7,263 nucleotides of DNA from Paraprevotella sp. (GTDB taxonomy: Bacteria > Bacteroidota > Bacteroidia > Bacteroidales > Bacteroidaceae). Positions 1 to 6,295 of this stretch are shown here, in pieces (within the stretch, counting starts at the first letter, position 1; each line of letters opens with the position of its first letter). The DNA lies in contig JAFOXE010000181.1 in assembly GCA_017425765.1 (NCBI GenBank), positions 1 through 7,263 on the forward strand. The letters are read 5' to 3'. A program made the translations under genes and the position numbers. A model generated the notes under the pieces. That model did not search any database, was not told the DNA's origin, and saw only the letters and a list, made by a program, of their open reading frames with translations.

Positions 1-14
1 ATTTTAGTTGCCAT
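1..14 (-). CDS. Probable 5' end of a leftward gene (first four codons, MATK...)
   Basis: On the minus strand an ATG at 14-12 is followed by GCA ACT AAA and two bases (AT) before the window ends, giving Met-Ala-Thr-Lys and then Ile or Met. It lies about 50 bases downstream of a good Bacteroidota-type promoter (69-99) that reads leftward, and an A/T-rich stretch precedes the ATG, which suits this group where Shine-Dalgarno sequences are rare. Bacteroidota ribosomal protein S16 (rpsP) commonly begins MAT(K/R)I, so S16 is a guess that fits. Four codons cannot identify a gene, so no symbol is given. The start call depends mainly on the promoter. Confidence 0.3.
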
Positions 15-45
15 AAATTTTTATGTTTTTATAGGTTTGAAATAT

Positions 46-64
46 GCCGTTATCTCGTAACGGC
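46..64 (-). other. Short GC-rich hairpin at the 5' end of the leftward transcript
   Basis: The arms GCCGTTA (46-52) and TAACGGC (58-64) pair perfectly over 7 bp around a 5-base loop. The hairpin lies immediately downstream, in minus-strand direction, of the -7 box at 69-76, so it would form the first bases of the leftward leader RNA. It may stabilise the 5' end or act in leader control. It could also be a weak terminator, but no T-run follows it on either strand. The function is unknown. Confidence 0.35.
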
Positions 65-68
65 GGCG

Positions 69-99
69 CAAAGTTATTACTTTTCATTGAATGAGCAAA
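69..99 (-). promoter_or_regulatory. Bacteroidota-type -33/-7 promoter reading left
   Basis: On the minus strand TTTG (99-96) is followed by a 19-base spacer and TAACTTTG (76-69). This matches the known Bacteroidota primary sigma factor consensus, TTTG and TAnnTTTG about 19-20 bases apart. Transcription would start near 62-66 and run out of the window to the left, toward the ATG at 14. It is the best promoter match in the window. The transporter gene upstream on the same strand has its own terminator-like hairpin, which supports an independent transcription unit here. Confidence 0.6.
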
Positions 100-193
100 A
101 TAACTATGTCGTTTTTTCATGTTTATGTGTTAATATTTAGGAGTTTGTGTGTTGCCTTTAGTATGTTTTCTAGTGTAAACCTTTATATATGTA

Positions 194-233
194 AATAGTC
201 CGTGTAATTTGTAGATGGATTACACGGACTATT
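194..233 (-). terminator. Strong hairpin after the OPT gene, probable terminator
   Basis: A perfect 15-bp inverted repeat, AATAGTCCGTGTAAT (194-208) and ATTACACGGACTATT (219-233), encloses a 10-base loop. It begins 21 bases after the TAG stop of the leftward OPT gene. No clean T-run follows: the minus strand continues TACATATATAAA and the plus strand GTTATTTG. It is therefore not a textbook intrinsic terminator, though such structures after Bacteroidota genes usually mark transcript ends. The hairpin is symmetric and could also protect the 3' end of the mRNA. Confidence 0.65.
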
Positions 234-254
234 GTTATTTGTGAAGATACAATG

Positions 255-2234
255 CTATTTGACTTTCATCGTAGCGCGAATGAAGTAAATGATTAGGGCA
301 ATGTACATGACGAGCGAGAGAATTTCGCTGTAGGGATTGCTCCACCATGTTGCATAATCGAAGGTGATGCCGCCAAAGCGGAGTGCTGCACTCACTACAC
401 CCATTAAGGCTCCGCCGGCGATGAATCCGGATGCAATCAATGTGCCACGTTCGTTGCGTGCATTGTTGGTGTCGGTGTTTTTGCTACGACTTGTAACCCA
501 CCAATTTATGATGCCGCCAACCAACAGAGGAATGTTGAGCTGAATGGGAATGAACATACCAAGAGCAAAAGCCAAGGCCGACACGTTGCAAAGTGTTAGT
601 ATAATGGCTATTACCGCTCCGATTCCGTACAGCATCCACGGAGCACCGGCTCCACTCATTAATGGTTCAATGACGGCCGCCATGGCGTTTGCCTGCGGTG
701 CAGCCAATTGTCCGCTGGTGAATCCATATGTTTTATTGAGAATCATGATGACACCGGCCACTGTTGCTGCCGATACGAGAATTCCGAGAAACTTCAATGT
801 TTCCTGATACTTAGGTGTGCTGCCTAACCAATATCCTACCTTGAAGTCGGTGATACAACAACCGGCAGTAGACAATGCAGTGCAAACCACACCGCCCATA
901 ATTAAGGCTGCCACCATGCCACCGGTGCCCTTCAAACCTACGGCAACCATAATTACCGATGCGAGGATAAGTGTCATTAATGTCATTCCTGAAACCGGGT
1001 TACTGCCAACGATGGCAATGGCATTTGCTGCCACGGTGGTAAAGAGGAAAGCAATAACGGCCACTAATACCACGCCCACAACACTAAACAAAAGATTGCC
1101 TTGCATCACTCCGAATTGGAAGAAAAGGAACACTGCTGCTATGGCAGCCAAGGCGCCAATTGCAATAATCTTCATCGGGATGTCTAGCTGAGTGCGGGGA
1201 GTAGCTTCTTTCTCGGTCTTCTTGCCCTTAAGTTCTTGACTTGCCAAGCCGATGGCACCCTTAATGATTTTCCAACTCTTTATAATGCCGATAACACCAG
1301 CCATGGCAATGCCGCCGATACCAATGCTTTTGGCATAAGCAAAAATTTGTTCGGCAGATGCTGTAGCAGCTGCAATGTCCTGTCCTTGATATTGACCAAC
1401 GACGGTGTCGCCAAAGAAGAAGGCAATAACGGGAATGATAATCCACCACACGGCCACAGAGCCGGCGCAGATGATCAAAGAGTACTTAAATCCTACAATG
1501 TATCCCATTCCGAGTACGGCTGCTCCGGTGTTCATCTTGAACACAAGTTTTGCCTTGTCGGCCACGATTTCGCCCCATGCCATGCAGCGTGAGGTGAAGT
1601 CCTCGTGCCACCATCCAAAGGTAGCTACCACAAAGTCGTATAATCCGCCAATGATGCCGGCAAGGAGTAGGGGTTTTACTTGGTTTCCACTCTTCTCTCC
1701 GGAAACCAAAACTTGTGTGGACGCAGTGGCTTCGGGGAAAGGATATTTTCCGTGCATATCCTTTACAAAATATTTTCTAAAGGGGATAAGGAACAAAACA
1801 CCTAAAACACCACCCAACACCGAGGCGATGAATACCTCCATAAAGTTGACTGTCATTTCCGGATATTTCGCCTGAAGAATGTACAATGCGGGTAGGGTGA
1901 AGATAGCACCCGCTACAATCATACCCGAAGTGGCACCGATACTTTGTATTATTACGTTCTCGCCCAAAGCGCCCTTACGTCGTGTGGCACCCGATACGCC
2001 TACGGCAATGATGGCAATGGGGATTGCGGCTTCGAACACTTGTCCCACCTTCAAACCTAAATAGGCTGATGCGGCAGAAAACAATACGGCCATGCCCAAA
2101 CCCCACAATACAGACCATAAGGTCACTTCTTTTACGGGCTTGTTGGCAGGCATGAGAGGGGAATATTCTTCTCCCGGTTTCAACTCTCGGAATGCATTTT
2201 CCGGCAATCCTGATTGTTTATTCATGTCTTTCAT
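255..2234 (-). CDS. OPT-family oligopeptide transporter (659 aa)
   Basis: This is an inner-membrane secondary transporter of the oligopeptide transporter (OPT) superfamily, the prokaryotic oligopeptide branch. Members import small peptides, and some move metal chelates, using an ion gradient. About 14-16 hydrophobic segments are visible along the protein. Family-type motifs include SAASAYLGLKVGQ (residues 53-65), KYPFPEATAS (163-172), GYIVGFKYS (244-252), NPVSGMT (412-418) and DFKVGYWLGSTPKY (463-476). A charged loop lies near residues 333-350. The length is usual for bacterial OPT proteins and the frame is intact. The start at 2234 follows an in-frame TAA at 2243-2241, so it cannot lie further upstream; Met4 (2227-2225) is an alternative. 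The gene is transcribed away from the rnf operon and appears monocistronic: it has a candidate promoter at 2265-2296 and a hairpin after the stop. Family assignment is secure. Substrate and coupling ion cannot be read from the sequence. Confidence 0.95.
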   Translation of the reverse strand: MKDMNKQSGLPENAFRELKPGEEYSPLMPANKPVKEVTLWSVLWGLGMAVLFSAASAYLGLKVGQVFEAAIPIAIIAVGVSGATRRKGALGENVIIQSIGATSGMIVAGAIFTLPALYILQAKYPEMTVNFMEVFIASVLGGVLGVLFLIPFRKYFVKDMHGKYPFPEATASTQVLVSGEKSGNQVKPLLLAGIIGGLYDFVVATFGWWHEDFTSRCMAWGEIVADKAKLVFKMNTGAAVLGMGYIVGFKYSLIICAGSVAVWWIIIPVIAFFFGDTVVGQYQGQDIAAATASAEQIFAYAKSIGIGGIAMAGVIGIIKSWKIIKGAIGLASQELKGKKTEKEATPRTQLDIPMKIIAIGALAAIAAVFLFFQFGVMQGNLLFSVVGVVLVAVIAFLFTTVAANAIAIVGSNPVSGMTLMTLILASVIMVAVGLKGTGGMVAALIMGGVVCTALSTAGCCITDFKVGYWLGSTPKYQETLKFLGILVSAATVAGVIMILNKTYGFTSGQLAAPQANAMAAVIEPLMSGAGAPWMLYGIGAVIAIILTLCNVSALAFALGMFIPIQLNIPLLVGGIINWWVTSRSKNTDTNNARNERGTLIASGFIAGGALMGVVSAALRFGGITFDYATWWSNPYSEILSLVMYIALIIYFIRATMKVK

Positions 2235-2264
2235 ATTAAGTTAATATTTTGATATATTCTGTTG

Positions 2265-2296
2265 CAAATATAGTGATAATCATTGGCAAGCCCACA
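2265..2296 (-). promoter_or_regulatory. Candidate promoter of the OPT transporter gene
   Basis: On the minus strand TATATTTG (2272-2265) is an exact TAnnTTTG -7 box, and TGTG (2296-2293), one base off TTTG, precedes it by 20 bases. Transcription would start near 2258, giving a leader of about 24 bases before the ATG at 2234. The -7 box is good and the -33 box weak, so activation by a bound regulator is possible. Confidence 0.5.
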
Positions 2297-2331
2297 TCTG
2301 CATCTCATTTATTTTACTTGTGCAGAAAATG

Positions 2332-2343
2332 ACTTGTTCGAGT
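2332..2343. repeat. Weak dyad ACTTG-TT-CGAGT, possible outer member of the palindrome array
   Basis: The arms ACTTG and CGAGT around a central TT give four complementary pairs and one G:T pair. Its centre (2337.5) lies exactly 22 bases left of the centre of the first strong palindrome, so it continues the array's spacing. It was noticed only after the spacing was known and does not share the ACACC core, so it may be chance. Confidence 0.2.
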
Positions 2344-2345
2344 GG

Positions 2346-2439
2346 CAAAAAATACACCATGGTGTAAAGGGGCACTACACCGTGGTGTTGTTGCATTAAG
2401 ATGTACGTCTTGATGCTGCTACACCGCGGTGTGTTTTTG
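2346..2439. repeat. Array of ACACC-NN-GGTGT palindromes with inverted ends
   Basis: Three near-identical 12-base dyads are present: ACACCATGGTGT (2354-2365, perfect and extending to 14 bases with flanking T/A), ACACCGTGGTGT (2377-2388, centre pair not symmetric) and ACACCGCGGTGT (2421-2432, perfect). A fourth, different dyad is centred at 2404.5. Centres fall at 2359.5, 2382.5, 2404.5 and 2426.5, that is 23, 22 and 22 bases apart. The ends mirror each other: CAAAAAA before the first copy and GTTTTTG after the last, giving roughly 20-base inverted termini with one length difference. The block sits midway between the two divergent -7 boxes. It may be a multi-site operator for both transcription units, or a small dispersed palindromic repeat. 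No flanking target duplication is seen. Confidence 0.6.
2393..2416. repeat. Central 10-bp stem with GTAC loop inside the array
   Basis: GCATTAAGAT (2393-2402) and GTCTTGATGC (2407-2416) are complementary over all ten positions if two G:U pairs are allowed, with GTAC as loop. Its centre (2404.5) is 22 bases from both neighbouring ACACC palindromes. G:U pairing works only in RNA, where both DNA mismatches are tolerated on the plus strand, so an RNA hairpin is possible. As a DNA dyad it is imperfect. Confidence 0.4.
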
Positions 2440-2493
2440 TTGTTTTGCGTTAAAAAAAGATAAATACATGTGTAAAATAATTGGAGCAGATGG

Positions 2494-2522
2494 TTGTTTA
2501 GTCAAATAAAATCGTAATTTTG
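2494..2522 (+). promoter_or_regulatory. Candidate promoter of the rseC-rnf operon
   Basis: TAATTTTG (2515-2522) is an exact TAnnTTTG -7 box. TTG (2494-2496) lies 18 bases upstream as a -33 element. The start of transcription would fall near 2527, leaving a leader of about 22 bases before the rseC ATG at 2550. No other good -7 box is seen before later genes, so this is probably the main operon promoter. Confidence 0.6.
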
Positions 2523-2549
2523 CATGAATTGTATACATCTAATACCTAA

Positions 2550-2969
2550 ATGACACACAATATTATGCATCAAGGCACGGTGGACAGTATTAATGCCCCT
2601 GTTGTACGCGTGCGCATTCTGCAAGCCTCGGCTTGTAGTTCATGTGTTGCCAAGCAGTTGTGTCATTCGGCCGAGAGTAAGGAGAAATTTATTGAGGTGT
2701 TTACTGCTGATTCATCTTCGTATTTCGTGGGTGAAAAGGTGCTTGTTATGGGACATTTATCGCAGGGGCTCAAGGCTGTTTGGTGGGCATATTGTTTTCC
2801 TTTAGTTTTGATGGTGGCTACCTTATTCGGAGCATATACTTTGTGGCAAGACGAAGCCGTTTCGGCGCTAATGGCCATCCTTATTTTATTGCCTTATTAC
2901 CTTATTATATATATATTGAGGAGCAAGTTTGCTAAAGCATTATCATTTACATTAAAACATCAAATATAA
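2550..2969 (+). CDS. rseC: RseC/MucC-family membrane protein (SoxR-reducing system), first gene of the rnf operon
   Basis: This small inner-membrane protein of the RseC/MucC family has 139 residues; the E. coli protein has about 159. In E. coli RseC belongs with the Rsx (Rnf) complex in the system that reduces SoxR, and was first found through sigma-E. Visible here are a soluble N-terminal part with a beta-rich pattern (about residues 7-25), a cysteine cluster C29-x2-C32-x5-C38 typical of the family, a second short soluble stretch to about 74, and two transmembrane helices near 76-98 and 103-124. The tail is basic (KFAKALSFTLKH). A TAA stop directly abuts the ATG, fixing the earliest start at 2550; Met6 is an alternative. 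It stops 7 bases before rnfB. The cysteine cluster may hold iron-sulfur or redox-active thiols, but its role is unproven. A role in Rnf assembly or maturation fits the position and is inference. Confidence 0.88.
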   Translation: MTHNIMHQGTVDSINAPVVRVRILQASACSSCVAKQLCHSAESKEKFIEVFTADSSSYFVGEKVLVMGHLSQGLKAVWWAYCFPLVLMVATLFGAYTLWQDEAVSALMAILILLPYYLIIYILRSKFAKALSFTLKHQI

Positions 2970-2976
2970 TAAAAGT

Positions 2977-3900
2977 ATGGACGTGATTTGGATAGCAGTA
3001 GTAGCATTAGGAGCGGTAGGCTTTTTATTGGCCGTAGTTCTGTTTGTGGCTTCCAAGAAATTTGCTGTGCACGAAGACCCTCGTATTGCTCAAGTGTCTG
3101 AGGTGTTGCCACAAGCTAACTGTGGAGGATGTGGTTATCCGGGATGTGCCGGTTTTGCCGGTGCTTGTGTGAAGGCAGCTGATGCTGGTACAATGGAGGG
3201 TTTGTTGTGTCCGGTTGGTGGTGCGCCGACAATGGAAAATATAGCCAAGATTTTGGGACAAGAAATTATTTCGGCAGCCCCAAAGGTGGCGGTGATACGC
3301 TGCAACGGAACGTGTGAGAATCGTCCACGTGTAGCTGAATTTGACGGTGTGCGCAGTTGTCGCGTTCAATTGATGTTGGGTACAGGTGAAACGGGTTGCG
3401 CATTTGGATGTTTAGGATGTGGCGATTGTGCGAGCGTATGTATGTTCGGCGCCATTCATATAAATCCGGAAACGGGTATGGCCGAAGTGGACGAGGCAAA
3501 ATGTACGGCTTGTGGTGCTTGTGTAAAGATTTGTCCGCGTAGGATAATTGAACTTCGTCCTAAGGGTCCGAAGAGTCGACGAATGGCAGTGCTTTGTGTT
3601 AACCGCGATAAAGGTGCTGTGGCCAACAAAGTGTGTAAGGTGTCATGTATTGGTTGCGGAAAGTGTGTGAAGGTATGTGCTTTTGAGGCAATTACGATGA
3701 ATAGCAACTTAGCCTATATTGACCCTGAAAAGTGTAAATTATGTAGAAAATGTGAAGATGCTTGTCCAAGAGGTGCTATTCACGCCATCAACTTCCCAGC
3801 ACGCAAGCCTAAGGCTGCTGAGGAAACTTCGTCTGCACAAGTAGGGAAGAAGGTTGCTATTGATGAAAGACCTTCGAAGAGTATTGAAACAAATGCTTGA
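2977..3900 (+). CDS. rnfB: RnfB, electron-transfer subunit of the Rnf ferredoxin:NAD+ oxidoreductase
   Basis: RnfB is the iron-sulfur subunit thought to take electrons from reduced ferredoxin. A transmembrane helix at residues 3-25 anchors it. The N-terminal Fe-S domain has C49-x2-C52-x4-C57 and C78 (NCGGCGYPGCAGFA). Two ferredoxin pairs follow, each motif C-x2-C-x2-C-x3-C: C145/148/151/155 with C176/179/182/186, and C224/227/230/234 with C253/256/259/263. The count of 27 cysteines leaves several unassigned, notably C109, C113, C128 and C141 in the linker. At 307 residues it is much longer than the E. coli protein (about 192 aa, two motifs) and matches the long, four-motif type of Bacteroidota and clostridia. 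The C-terminal tail from about 275 is charged and probably disordered. No Shine-Dalgarno is seen before the ATG. A 50-base gap to rnfC is the largest in the operon and shows no hairpin. Confidence 0.96.
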   Translation: MDVIWIAVVALGAVGFLLAVVLFVASKKFAVHEDPRIAQVSEVLPQANCGGCGYPGCAGFAGACVKAADAGTMEGLLCPVGGAPTMENIAKILGQEIISAAPKVAVIRCNGTCENRPRVAEFDGVRSCRVQLMLGTGETGCAFGCLGCGDCASVCMFGAIHINPETGMAEVDEAKCTACGACVKICPRRIIELRPKGPKSRRMAVLCVNRDKGAVANKVCKVSCIGCGKCVKVCAFEAITMNSNLAYIDPEKCKLCRKCEDACPRGAIHAINFPARKPKAAEETSSAQVGKKVAIDERPSKSIETNA

Positions 3901-3950
3901 GTAAGGAATGTGTAATCATTTGAATTGTAGAACTTAAACATCATAAAAAC

Positions 3951-5294
3951 GTGAAGACATTTAAAATAGGCGGTGTGCATCCGGCCGAAAATAAACTGTC
4001 GGCCGCAAATCCCATAAAAGTGGCTTCTTTGCCTAAGCAAGCCGTTTTTTCCATGTTCCAACACATTGGTTCGCCTGCAAAACCGGTTGTAACCAAGGGC
4101 GACGCGGTAAAGGTTGGTACACTTTTGGCAGAGGCAGACGGTTTTGTGTCTGCGCCCATTTATTCTTCTGTTTCCGGAAAGGTGAACAAAGTGGATGCAA
4201 TTGTTGACGCCAGCGGATACAGACGTCCTGCAATATTTGTGGATGTGGAGGGCGATGAGTGGGAGGAAAGTATCGATCGTTCGAGTACATTGATTACCTT
4301 GTCAGATCGCCCCGAACTTACAGACAAAGATATTGTGGCTAAGATAAAAGAGGCCGGAGTTGTGGGAATGGGTGGAGCTACGTTCCCTTGCCATGTAAAG
4401 CTATCACCGCCTCCGGGCACTAAGGCAGAATGTGTTATTATCAATGCCGTGGAGTGCGAGCCTTATCTTACTGCTGACCACCGTTTGATGCTTGAAAAAG
4501 CAGATGAAATATTGGTGGGAGTAGATTTGATTATGAAGGCAGTGAACGTGACAAAAGGTTATGTTGCTATTGAAAACAACAAACCCGACGCCATCCGACT
4601 AATGCGTGAAAAGGCATCAAAATATCCCCACATCGAAGTCGTTCCTTTGCAAGTTAAGTACCCACAAGGTGGTGAAAAGCAATTGATCGCGGCTGTAATT
4701 GGTCGAGAGGTACCGGCTCCGCCTGCAATTCCTATTCATGTGGGTGCCGTGGTGCAAAATGTAGGAACTGCATTTGCCGTATATGAGGCCGTAATGAAGA
4801 ACAAACCACTGTTTGAACGTGTTATAACCGTGACCGGCAAAAGTGTGAAGGAACCTACTAATTTCATGGCACGCATCGGTACTCCTATGAGCCAATTAAT
4901 TGATGAATGCGGTGGTCTACCGGAAGATACCGGAAAAGTAATTGGTGGCGGTCCGATGATGGGTAAAGCCTTGATGAATCTAGATGTTCCCGTATGTAAA
5001 GGTTCTTCCGGTTTGCTTATTATGAACCAAAAAGAAGCTCGACGCGGTGAAGAACAGCCTTGCATCCGTTGTGCTAAATGCGTAGGTGCTTGCCCTATGG
5101 GGTTGGAGCCCTATTTGTTGGCCACAGCATCATCTATGCGCAATTGGGAGATGGTCGAAGATAACGACATAGTATCGTGTATAGAGTGTGGTTCTTGTCA
5201 ATTCACTTGTCCTTCTAATCGCGCCTTGTTGGACAATATCCGTACGGGAAAGAGTACGGTTATGGCGTTGATAAGAGCAAGAAATGCAAAATAA
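3951..5294 (+). CDS. rnfC: RnfC, NADH-binding subunit of the Rnf complex (GTG start)
   Basis: RnfC is the membrane-associated subunit where NAD+ is reduced, related to the NADH/FMN-binding subunit of complex I. The N-terminal barrel-sandwich region has the family hallmark IGGVHPAENK (residues 6-15). The nucleotide/FMN-type domain shows GVVGMGGATFPCHVKL (136-151), INAVECEPYLTADHRLM (164-180) and YPQGGEKQLI (237-246). An SLBB-like segment follows, then two [4Fe-4S] motifs, C371/374/377/381 and C410/413/416/420. The protein has 447 residues and lacks the long repetitive C-terminal extension of E. coli RnfC (about 740 aa). The start is GTG: an in-frame TGA at 3921-3923 has no ATG after it, and the first ATG (codon 35, 4053) would remove the conserved N-terminus. 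It ends 11 bases before rnfD. Confidence 0.96.
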   Translation: MKTFKIGGVHPAENKLSAANPIKVASLPKQAVFSMFQHIGSPAKPVVTKGDAVKVGTLLAEADGFVSAPIYSSVSGKVNKVDAIVDASGYRRPAIFVDVEGDEWEESIDRSSTLITLSDRPELTDKDIVAKIKEAGVVGMGGATFPCHVKLSPPPGTKAECVIINAVECEPYLTADHRLMLEKADEILVGVDLIMKAVNVTKGYVAIENNKPDAIRLMREKASKYPHIEVVPLQVKYPQGGEKQLIAAVIGREVPAPPAIPIHVGAVVQNVGTAFAVYEAVMKNKPLFERVITVTGKSVKEPTNFMARIGTPMSQLIDECGGLPEDTGKVIGGGPMMGKALMNLDVPVCKGSSGLLIMNQKEARRGEEQPCIRCAKCVGACPMGLEPYLLATASSMRNWEMVEDNDIVSCIECGSCQFTCPSNRALLDNIRTGKSTVMALIRARNAK

Positions 5295-5305
5295 AATGAT
5301 AAGAT

Positions 5306-6295
5306 ATGGCAAATAAGTTTATAATTTCATTATCACCTCATGTGCATGGCAACGACAGCGTGCAGCGGAATATGTATGGAGTGTGCATTGCTTTGGTGCC
5401 CGCATTGATCTGTTCACTATACTATTTCGGTATTGGAGCAGCCATTGTATTGGCCACATCCGTATTGGCATGTGTATTCTTTGAGTGGGCCATCAATAAG
5501 TTTATTCTTCGTAATGACAAGGTTACTATAACCGATGGTTCTGCTATCTTGACAGGATTATTACTTGGTTTTAACTTGCCTTCCAATCTACCTATATGGA
5601 TTATATTTATTGGGGCATTAGTCGCTATTGGCGTGGGTAAGATGACCTTTGGTGGCTTGGGTTGTAATCCGTTCAATCCTGCATTGGTGGGACGCGTATT
5701 TCTTTTGATTTCTTTCCCCGTGCAAATGACTTCATGGCCTGTTGCAGGTCAGTGGATGGCCTACACCGATGCAGAAACAGCAGCAACGCCTCTTGCTATC
5801 ATGAAAAAGGCCATTACCGGTGATGGAGTAGAGGCTTTAAGTGAGTTGCCTTCATCGTTTGATTTGCTGGTGGGCGCCCATGGTGGTTGTCTTGGCGAAG
5901 TGAGTGCAATTGCCTTGCTCATAGGATTGGCCTATATGTTGTGGACTCGTATTATTACGTGGCACATTCCGGTGTCGTTGTTGGGTACGGTTGTTGTATT
6001 GTCTGGTCTGCTTCATCTTTCAAACCCAATCTATTCTTCGCCGGAACAGGTGCTCATGACGGGGGGATTGTTGTTGGGGGCATGTTTTATGGCAACCGAC
6101 TATGTGACTTCTCCTATGACACCGAAGGGACAATTGATATACGGTGCCAGCATCGGTTTGCTGACAGTCGTAATCCGTACATTTGGTGCTTATCCGGAGG
6201 GAATGTCGTTTGCAATCCTTATTATGAATGCGTTCACCCCACTGATAAACACATATTGTAAACCTAAACGATTTGGGGAGGTTATAAAGAAATGA
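5306..6295 (+). CDS. rnfD: RnfD, membrane subunit with covalent FMN site
   Basis: RnfD is a polytopic inner-membrane subunit, homologous to NqrB, that carries FMN bound covalently to threonine and takes part in electron transfer linked to ion transport. The 329-residue protein (E. coli about 352) has roughly nine or ten hydrophobic helices, e.g. near 25-41, 44-63, 95-111, 126-140, 199-214, 220-236 and 277-291. Conserved pieces are the N-terminal SPHVHGNDSVQRNMYG (10-25), GGLGCNPFNPALVGR (116-130) and ATDYVTSPMTPKGQ (263-276). The flavin acceptor is probably T161 in D155-AETAAT-161, which fits the D-x2-(S/T)-(G/A)-A-T pattern modified by ApbE flavin transferase. Ala replaces the commoner Gly before the final AT. 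The last four bases (ATGA, 6292-6295) overlap the start of rnfG, suggesting translational coupling. No apbE gene is in the window. Confidence 0.95.
   Translation: MANKFIISLSPHVHGNDSVQRNMYGVCIALVPALICSLYYFGIGAAIVLATSVLACVFFEWAINKFILRNDKVTITDGSAILTGLLLGFNLPSNLPIWIIFIGALVAIGVGKMTFGGLGCNPFNPALVGRVFLLISFPVQMTSWPVAGQWMAYTDAETAATPLAIMKKAITGDGVEALSELPSSFDLLVGAHGGCLGEVSAIALLIGLAYMLWTRIITWHIPVSLLGTVVVLSGLLHLSNPIYSSPEQVLMTGGLLLGACFMATDYVTSPMTPKGQLIYGASIGLLTVVIRTFGAYPEGMSFAILIMNAFTPLINTYCKPKRFGEVIKK

Noticed and set aside
32..39. TAGGTTTG on the plus strand as a rightward promoter
   Set aside because: No good -33 element at the right distance and no plus-strand gene follows before the OPT gene, which is on the other strand.
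4..120. 38-codon minus-strand ORF beginning ATG at 120
   Set aside because: It overlaps the better-supported leftward promoter (69-99) and hairpin, has no recognisable sequence or promoter, and is short enough to be chance in A/T-rich DNA.
544..1875. Several plus-strand ORFs of 87-156 codons opposite the OPT gene
   Set aside because: Their translations are low-complexity Ala/Pro/Thr/Ile-rich mirror images of a membrane-protein gene; the minus strand carries intact OPT motifs throughout.
2346..2439. CRISPR array
   Set aside because: Repeats are 12-base palindromes with only 11 or 32 bases between strong copies, three copies in all, and no cas genes nearby.
3901..3950. Internal terminator or promoter between rnfB and rnfC
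   Set aside because: No hairpin and no TAnnTTTG box are present in the 50-base gap, so the operon is read as continuous.
3025..4444. Minus-strand ORFs opposite rnfB and rnfC (72-114 codons)
   Set aside because: They lie antisense to genes with clear Fe-S and nucleotide-binding motifs and resemble no family.
5887..6261. 124-codon plus-strand ORF inside rnfD in another frame
   Set aside because: The rnfD frame is continuous and conserved across this stretch; the alternative product has no recognisable features.
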